Position numbers and translations under genes: made by a program | Assembly: GCA_009746045.1 (NCBI GenBank) | Contig: RPFO01000188.1 | Span: 524,516 to 586,515, forward strand | Source of the DNA: Mesostigma viride | Taxonomy: Eukaryota > Streptophyta > Mesostigmatophyceae > Mesostigmatales > Mesostigmataceae | Direction: 5' to 3' | DNA: 62,000 nt | Part shown: piece by piece, positions 24,501 to 33,500 of the stretch | Numbering within the stretch: position 1 is the first letter of the stretch | Layout: every line of letters starts with the position of its first letter | Notes under the pieces: model-generated | Seen by the model: the letters and a program-made list of their open reading frames with translations, nothing else | What the model was told of the DNA's origin: nothing | The model's database searches: none

Positions 24501-27500
24501 ACTTGATAGGCCAAAATTGATTAACAGCAGGTTTTTAAGAATGTCTCACCTAGTTTGGTAATAATGTAGCACTGCCCTCTCACTGCTCGAGGCCCACGCA
24601 AGCCTGTCCTTTGATGAGACGCCGCGTTATGACTTCATACTGACTTCTTGCTGATGCATGTTGCTGATGTCGCAGGGAGTTGGCCTCTAATAACCTGGTT
24701 GGCACCATCCCACCTGCGCTGCTGGGGTTATACACATTGTAAGTACCAGTTCCACTTCCATGTGTACCGATTTTTCTTGATGTGCCGAATGTGCTGGCCT
24801 TATGCACATGTGCGAACCTGTTAATCAGCCCCAAAGGTGATAGCCGGGCAACCATGTGTGGCCTAAGAAGAACATGAGATTTTGCGCAGGCGATCTGGGC
24901 AATTATAGATCGATTGCTACATTATTTGGTATGGCCGTACGACTGACCGAGTCCCGCTTTCTCTTTACATTGCACTAGGCAATTCTTCTGATAAAAAAGA
25001 ACTCTTATAATTATGTGTTATACTATACTTGTACATGTTAAACGCATTTGTGTAAGGCATCAGGAACTGTTCTGTTTGGAATATGTTGGCTTATGATGCA
25101 TGTGTAGTCTTGACAGAAGGTGCAGGCGAGAAATCACCTAATGGTTTTCAGGCCCTGATCAATCATTTCCAGGGAGTGGTATACACCAACATTTTGACGT
25201 TGGGTTTCAACAAGTTGACGCAAATTTTGGTCTTTCGTTCGTCATTTGACACACATGTCTGCAGGAGCCGAAAGGTTCATGTGAGTAAATGTATAAATCG
25301 TCTGTGTTTGTTTGGGCCATCCACCGACATAGCATCGGGCTGGTAGTTAATCGATTGCCCCACTCCTTTCCCTCTATCTCCCTCCCTTTTTCACCCCTTC
25401 ACCTTTCGCCCCACCCCGGCGCCTCAGGCCGGCCCCATCCCAATGTCAGCATTATGCACAGCAAAATAACCCTGGGCATGCCACGCCACTTCGGAGATTC
25501 CCACCGCCTATCTTCCTGTGACTGTGTATCCGTTTGATTTGCCGATCCTTGTCATAAGTGAAGGAGGTGTGAGGCTCAAGTTTTTAGCCAAAAAATAGAA
25601 TTCTTTAGCATCGTAATGAGCTTACAAAATTCAGGTACGATGTGTGGCATACACCAGCTGATGACGCTTGAAAGACATCGACACCATTACACCAGCAAAA
25701 TGGCCAGATTCAATTACTATGTGGCAATAAGGGATTTGTGCAATAAATGAAATAGATAAAGCCTGTTGATGGGCGGGGATACCGAGGTATCAAAATGATG
25801 CTGATATCAGAAAGACGGCGCAAGGTTGCTAGTTGTGGGCAGGGGGGTGGTGTTGGGTTATCAGTCAGCTGCTGCGCATCCTTTTTGCACATCATGAGGC
25901 CCGTTGTTGTTGGCATGGGGCAAAGCTCTATGCTCAATGAAAGCTGTCCGTCATAGCGAAGTTTCTTCCCGCTTGCCAACCTTTTCGAAAGCATTTTTCT
26001 TTCCGACACTGGATGGCATTTGTGCCTGTCTATATTTTTTGCGATTTCCAACTGGGCTGCCACTAAAGGTAATACGCTCCGACCTGCGCATATTACATAT
26101 TCCTTGTGGTAAGCCTAGGCGAGATGTTAGACATTGACGCTCAATGAACATTTTCTCCTGACTTTATAGTACATATGTGAGCTCATCTCTTTTCTTAAAG
26201 CCTATTCTTACTTATGTGATTTGACCTTCTGTGGACTCCAATCCAGTTGATGTTGCGGCCTTCAAAAGAGCTGCCTAACTGTATTTGTTTACTACACACG
26301 CATTATGTACACAACCTGGTGACGCAGGAACGTTACCTACAACCCTTGGATTTGCGGACCAAACCCTGGACAAGAAATTGTTAACAGGACCGGCACATGG
26401 GGCCTGACTTGTCCCGGTAAGCTCACAGAATGCCAGTTTTTCAAGATGTAGCGACTAGCCAGGCTTGTCAGCTGTCAAATTACATTTGGCATGCAAGCAC
26501 AAGCAAGTTCCATCATCCAGGAGGTATCTAAAGAGGGTGCTTGGGGTCCGTTGAAGAGCGTTGAATACGTTTTTCTCGCATCTCTTTGGAGTTTCATCCC
26601 TACACTTTCTTGGACGAGTTGGCGAGCCAGCATCTTGCAAAAATGTTTAACTATTCAGTCGCAAGGAGAAGAAACAGGAAATTTTTGCTAGAAGAATGCA
26701 TGATTGGATATCCTTGCCTTGCAACAAAACAAAAGCACACTAAAATATATATAGGATATAGCATATAATCTGGAACAGGTCTAGACGCTGGAAGAAGGGC
26801 TGGAAAAATGATGGCCATACCCCTGGCCATACTGCCAAGGATGGGCATCAACCTAGGTTCATCAAAGGTACACCGCCTACGCCATGTTGAAGAATGGGGT
26901 CCGGCCGACCCAGGGCTGCGATCTTAAACCTGAAATCGAATCCAGGGTTGATGATCTTAAAGTAGGGACGTGTAGTATCTCAATGCTGAAGCGGCTCTAG
27001 ATCTATGTCGCGCACAGCTGACCAGGACTGGCAGCCTTTGTTACCTACTTTAAGATCTTTTTGCCCAAAACCAGCCCTGCGATCTTAAACCTGAAATTTC
27101 AAAATCCAGGGTCTCAAGATCTTAAACCTGGGGATCTTAAACGTGGCGTAGGCGGTGTAAGCAATTGCGACATCTCAGCATTTCCCGCCGCCGCCCATGG
27201 CACTACATCTCCACCACAGCTGGCAGATAAGCACCTTATCGACCATGTGGTGGATTGCACTTGAATTACAGCGTCCGCTGGACAGATTGCGGTGAGCCAC
27301 CCATTGAATATTGGTGGCTTACATTTCTCAGGGCCAGGCCCATTCCTGGCCGGTTGTTGCCAGTGACGCCACTAGCTTCAGCAGTGGGGTGATGTACAGG
27401 GACCTTCCCGATGACGTCTGCACCCGGCTGGCTACCCGGCGCGAGGCATGGGGTGGCTGATGAGTCAGCTTTGACTTCGGGAGACGACTGGAACTTGGAG

Positions 27501-30500
27501 CGGATGGGGACTGCCTGCTGGGAAGTGGCCACTGGCGCATGGCACTGTCCTACCGGTGGCGGGGTCAGCCTAACTAAGCAAAGTATTATGGAAATGGCGC
27601 AAGGTGTTGAGTGGTAGTTCCAGAACCAGGCGTGCTGGGGCAAGAGGGTCATTAGACTAGTTAGTTCCAGCGGCTTGGTGGGGCGTTTGTCAAAGGTCGG
27701 CTTCCTCCTACCGTCTGAACTAGCTGGTCCATCGCTATTGCGCCCTGTCACTGGCCGGTGACCTGCACAGCCACTGGGTCTGGGTTGCTACAGCCCACAA
27801 CCCTGCTGACCAGGCCAGCCGGCACGGCGCTTGAGGACTGTCACACACATCCCGCCCCAATGGTGCCTTTGATATTTCACTACCCTGATGCTCATTTCAC
27901 ATCAAAGGTGGATTTGAGTGCGCTGATTATTATTGATTTTCAGCAATGTTCGCCCAATAGCGAGGTGCTAGGGCTGCGGGCTCGGGATGTAGCGCATCCT
28001 GGGCAAATTAGTGCCTCTTTTCGAGGCCGGGCCCTCGGTTGGCGCCCTATGTAGTGCTCCGCAACCCCAAGACTGCGCAGGGGGCGACCCAGCATGTCCT
28101 CGCCCGGGACGCCCTTTCTTGGTGGCTCCTGCGATGCCTGACGGCTGGCCTGCCCACCGATGTATTCTTGTTTGGGGGCCTTGACATGCAGCCATGCTAG
28201 GCCGCAGTAGGGATCAGTGCATGCGCAGGCTCACCGTGGCTGTTTCCTGTTCACAATGTCCGACACGGGAGGGGGCGGGGCGTCCAGTTTCTGACGCATT
28301 TTGTTCTTAACTCTCGTCTTTCAGCTATCAACTGACCTTGCCCGTGTGGGGGGGTCCAAAGAGAAAACTACGATTTCCCTATCCAACCCCAAAGGGGTTG
28401 CCTTGCGAAGCCGTAGAATGTCTCGACTAACCCGAGGCAGAACCTGGGTTCAGACAAAGTACCCTATGTAGGGTGTAATAATTGTCGTAGTTTTTTTTCA
28501 TTTGTAGCGTTTTGCACGTAATTTTTGGCTGTAGCCTTGTAGGGAGGTGTAGGTAGATCAGCGGCACACCTGCTGTAGGCTGGCCCTGTGAATTCACGTA
28601 GTGTGCTCACCCTAGCATAAGGATGGCCATGTGGCCATTCGGTAGACAAGTCTGTGTCATTCCACCGCACAAAGCTAACGCAAATATTGTAATGAACATC
28701 ATGTTTTGTGGTGATGCATGGAAAGCATGGCAAGGCCAGAAATGCATTTTATTTTGGGGGGTGGATTGTTTTTTTATGTTTGTATGTAATTTACAACGCA
28801 CATATTCCTAATGCCACTTCATTTGTGTTGTGGGCTCTTTGCATGCAGCTTGCTTTGACACAGCTTCTGGTCCTGCGGTGGACTGGGGCTGCACTCTGGG
28901 CAGCCCATCTTGCATGAACTTCACTACCTGCGCTGGTGAGCACTCAATGGGGTGTGGCTGCAGCTGTCCTTTTTACATCTTAGTGTGTTCATGCAGGATA
29001 GTGGTCTTGGTTGATTACTTAAAACTGTGCTCACTTCTCGGCAAGGGCAGGCTGAAAGCTGGGGACGGAACCCCAGCTAGGGTTGTTTGAAAGCCGATCT
29101 GGTTCCTGTTATGATTATAGTAGTACGCTATCAATACCCCAAATACTTTTCCATTGTACAACCAGGGCTACCTACCTACTGATGGTCAGTCTTCTAGGTT
29201 TCGTTTCCTTGTCGTCGGATCTTGGGGTCTGGCAATTAACCAGCCGTAGAAATTGCAGCTGCCTTTTTTTGGCTGGCGTTGGCGGATTTGTGATGGCGCG
29301 CGGCTGATGTAGCAAGAAAATTTACATGCCTGTGAAAATGAATTAAATTTAGCCTCGTCAGTTTTCTCCCCGTAGCTGGGTTTTTGGCCGACATATTGTG
29401 AGGAAACATTGCTGACTTCGTCTATGCGTTCTTCCATTTTTTTTTTAACTCCATTCAATCATTCTTCTATTCCTGCATTACATGTTAAATGAGATGAACA
29501 TAGAATGTTCGTCAAATTTACAAAGCATGATGCGTGGAGCTGTTGCAAGTGACGCTGGCACCTTTCTTTCATTCTCTAATTCTCATTCCCTGAATGCGTA
29601 CGCCCGCTCATGATAACGTTGTATCCATTTTTGGCCTTGCTTTGCATTGCATGCATGACACCAAAAAACTTCAAATTAATTATATTATGTGTGCTAGCTC
29701 TATACAGTGGAATAACACAGGCATGTCTACCGGATTGCCACACGGCCATATAGGGTGACCACTTCATGTGAAATTGCAGGGCCAGCCCACAGTTGCTCTG
29801 CGCCTGCTCTGCCCCCTGGTGCCAGGTGGGTGGGTGGGAGGCATAAGAAACTACCTGCTTCCCTAGAATGGAAGCCCACCTTTTATGGCATCCACCTTTC
29901 CTAGTCAGCCCCAACTTGGGCTGACTTAAGGTGAGGGTCCCATGCCAGACCCCCTAAAACCTTATCATGCAATAACATGCAGTGCCGGCCTGGGGGTACC
30001 CAAGAGATGATTTTGGCATGTTAATGGGATGTATGGGGGTCCATCCCACCCACTGATGGGGGGTATACACACAATTATACGCCGGTAATGAGCTAAAAAT
30101 AGCAAAAGACGCTAGTTAGGGCACCTTTTGCCTAGGAAAATGGGGGCCTCATAATGCATGTTTCAATACAATTTCCTTTAAATGCCTGATTTTGCAAATT
30201 TTCTACCTAATTGGAAGCCTAGTGGAATGATGAGTATTTTTTTAAGTTATTAATTTTCCCGCAAAAGACGTACTTTTTTGGGCTGGAAAAAATAAAACAA
30301 ATCATTTACACATGGAAACGGGCCAGGGAGTCAAAATCAAATACTAGACATAGGCATACAGCTGTGGTCAAAGTCCCAGGTCATTCTGACAAGAAATGTG
30401 GGAGTAGTAGCGTTTGGCAGTTGGCCACCTGTGCAGACGCTAAGGAAGGCAGTAGTGAGTAATCAGGCATACTAACACTTCCTATGCCAACCAAGAAGCC

Positions 30501-33500
30501 CCAGACCATGCCCAATTCGACCAAAACGTACAAGGAAATCGCTGGGCACCTCATGTGCCCTTGCCTTACCTCGGCATGGGCAGCCCTATAGTTGTGTGCA
30601 CAGCAACAAGGCAGGTAGCTCTACATGCCTAGCCAACGCTTCTAAAGCATATTCCAGGTTTATGGTGTGAGCATCATACCAAAACCAAGTCAAACACACC
30701 CTAGAAAGCCATATCCACTAACTGCCCAACCAAGGGGAACGACAGACAGTTCACATAGAAGGCATATGTATCATACATGCTGCATGCCAGGGCTTCTTAC
30801 CATGGTTACCTTGCCTTGCTAGCACATTAATCAGGGCTGTCCCATAATTCCGTGGGAAAAAGGCCAACAAAACAATGATAATCCCTACCTACATGCAGTT
30901 CCACCCATGCATTATGAAATCTCAGAAGAACAACTGTCCCCTTTCTTTCCACCACAGTTGTTTGCTAAAAAACAACCTCAAGCTTGTGAGCCTCTAAGCA
31001 CAGTGAAGCCGCTGCTAAGAAAGGCTGCGTTCATTTTCACATAAAACTGGGTGCTTTTAGCAAAACCCTTCCTAGAAACCACCCGACCAACCCCTGACAG
31101 CTTGCCAACATGCCATGGCTCGCGCCTTGACATGACCCAGATAAATCACAGAAAGCTGCCAGGAATCTGGCGATGCGCAGCACGGATGGCAAGCTATCTG
31201 GCGCTAACCTACCCGGAAAGAAGGCAAAAACTCACGTTGATAACGTTGATAAGAAGCGAGACATCAAAATATAACGTTGAGCATAGGATCGCACCACAAC
31301 AGGCATCCTCCTTCGCCCAGGGCCGCAAGAAAGGCCCCCCCTTCCATGGAAAAGTCGGACGCGCACTGCGCAGGCCTGAATAATTACTTACCGAGAATGG
31401 CCGAAAACGTGGAAAAAAGCATCCGTCCGAGTTAGAATCCAATCATACCAATATTAACGACTCCCTCGCGGTTAGCGAATCCAAAACGCCCACGAAACTG
31501 ATGCCGCTATCACGAATTCTATTTCATTCCGCGCGTCTACAAAAGTCGGATAACCCCCCATGTCGATGGCAAAAAAAGATAGCAGCGATATTGCAAACCA
31601 AATCATTTCCACCATAAGACTAACCATTAACTCATCATCTATAACATTCGAACATCTTTTTTAATTTTCGCAGCCTCGACAATGGTAGTTTCGCCTAAAC
31701 GCAGTCGCCATGGCCAGCTCCGGTAGGGGTGCGTGCACCGTGCACCACTTTTTCACGGTACGGACGGGTACCGCGAAATTTTTTCGGCGCCAAAAATATT
31801 CGCGCCGGGACCGTCACCTTAAAGTACTTGTGCCAGCACTAATATATATGCACTACTATATATATAGTAGTATATATTTATTATTTTCTGCTATTGCGTT
31901 GCGTTCTCAGCTCAGCAGGTTAGTCATTGATAAAATGAGCAGGAGCTCGCCAAATCCATTTCTGGCCTTGCTTTGCTTTGCATGCATGACACCACAAACA
32001 TCAATTTTATTACAATTGTGTGCTCGCTTCAGGTTATAATTCCTTAGCTCATTTGTTTTATGCTTGGCGATTAGTCGCTTTGTTGTTGTCAACAAAACTT
32101 GATTATGCACAGCGCGTTGCTGCCAAATATTAACCATCATGGTTCAAGTGTGGAAGGCAGTTGCAACCATTTGCGGTCATGTTTGACAAGAAAAGAATTG
32201 CAATGCCACGCAACATTGCCAGTCCTGCACTGATGCATCTCAACAACTCGATGCCATTACCCCTGACCTGCTCCCAGAGCCAACTTGTCCTGGCATCCCA
32301 AGCTTACAATTGCATTTTGAACATGCCATGCCACGTCCTGCCTGCAGCCGGCGGCTTCCTCAACCCCCGCACCCTGGCCTACAGCGAACGGGGCTTTGGA
32401 GGCGTCCCGGCATCTCCTGCACTGGCGGTGGGGCCAAACCATGTCCTTACCGTCGTGAGGTCCACCTTTGCGCGGTCATTCTACCGCGTGTACATCAAGC
32501 AGCCGTGGCGACAGGTCAAGCAGTCCTTCCTGACCCAATTCCACCGGTCGGGCACCATCTGCCGGACAGGGCCCTTCATCAACGCGCCCAATGTGCTGTA
32601 TGACCACCTTGCCGACCGCTGGGTCATCATGGAGCTAGCTCGCAATGCCACAGGGGGGCACTTCCTGTGCTTGGTAATATCCCTCACAAGCATTCCGTAT
32701 GGCTTACTTTATCGTGGCTTCTCTGTTGCACTGCCAGCAAACCCTGGGGAGGTTACCATCTCCCTCATGCCCGATGCCTACTACATTGGGACCAGCGAGA
32801 ACCCGCCAGCGGTGTATGCCTTGGACCGCGCACGCTATTTACAGGGGAGCGGGGTACGACCCTTGGTGAGGATGCAGGCGCCAGCGTTGCCAGGTCTTAC
32901 GCTGCAGGGCTTGATGCCGGGGCATCTCGCTGGGAGCCCCAGGGCGGGGTCTTCCTGCGGGCTGTTCGCTCGCCCGGTGGATGACGAGCTGCACACGCAA
33001 TCACCGGATCCTGCAGCCGATTTCATGGAGGTGTGGGAGATGTGCCCCAGCTTTGAAAATGGCACCACGGCCCAGCTGACTCGGGTCGCAAACGTGAGGG
33101 TCTCGGAATTCGATGCCAGCATCTGCGGCAGCACTGCGAATATCGCTTGCTTTGCACAGCCGGGGAGCGCCACGCGGTTGACCACGTACCATAGCTCCAT
33201 GCCGTCGCGACTGTCCTATCGCAGCTTTGAGGATCGCGAGTCGCTCTTGGCAGTATTCACAGTGGGCGGCGGGACTGACAGGGTGAGTCGTGAAATTTTA
33301 TGTTCACCAATAACTACGATAGTGGTAATTTGCATACGTACCAGGAAAGGAGATGCAGAAATGGCTAACAGATGGGACACGCTCTCTCTGGGCCTGGGGC
33401 TGGATTAATGCAGTCTGTTACCAAGGCAACCGTTGTACATACTAAGAGAGCTCCTTCTGCAAGCTCGAGCACACGCAGAGATGTGAGGCAACCCGCTAGC

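Noticed and set aside
32161-32347. N-terminal extension starting at the ATG at 32161
   Set aside because: The cap exon ends in the exact phase needed by the acceptor at 32347, and the stretch before it has intron-like composition and no signal peptide.
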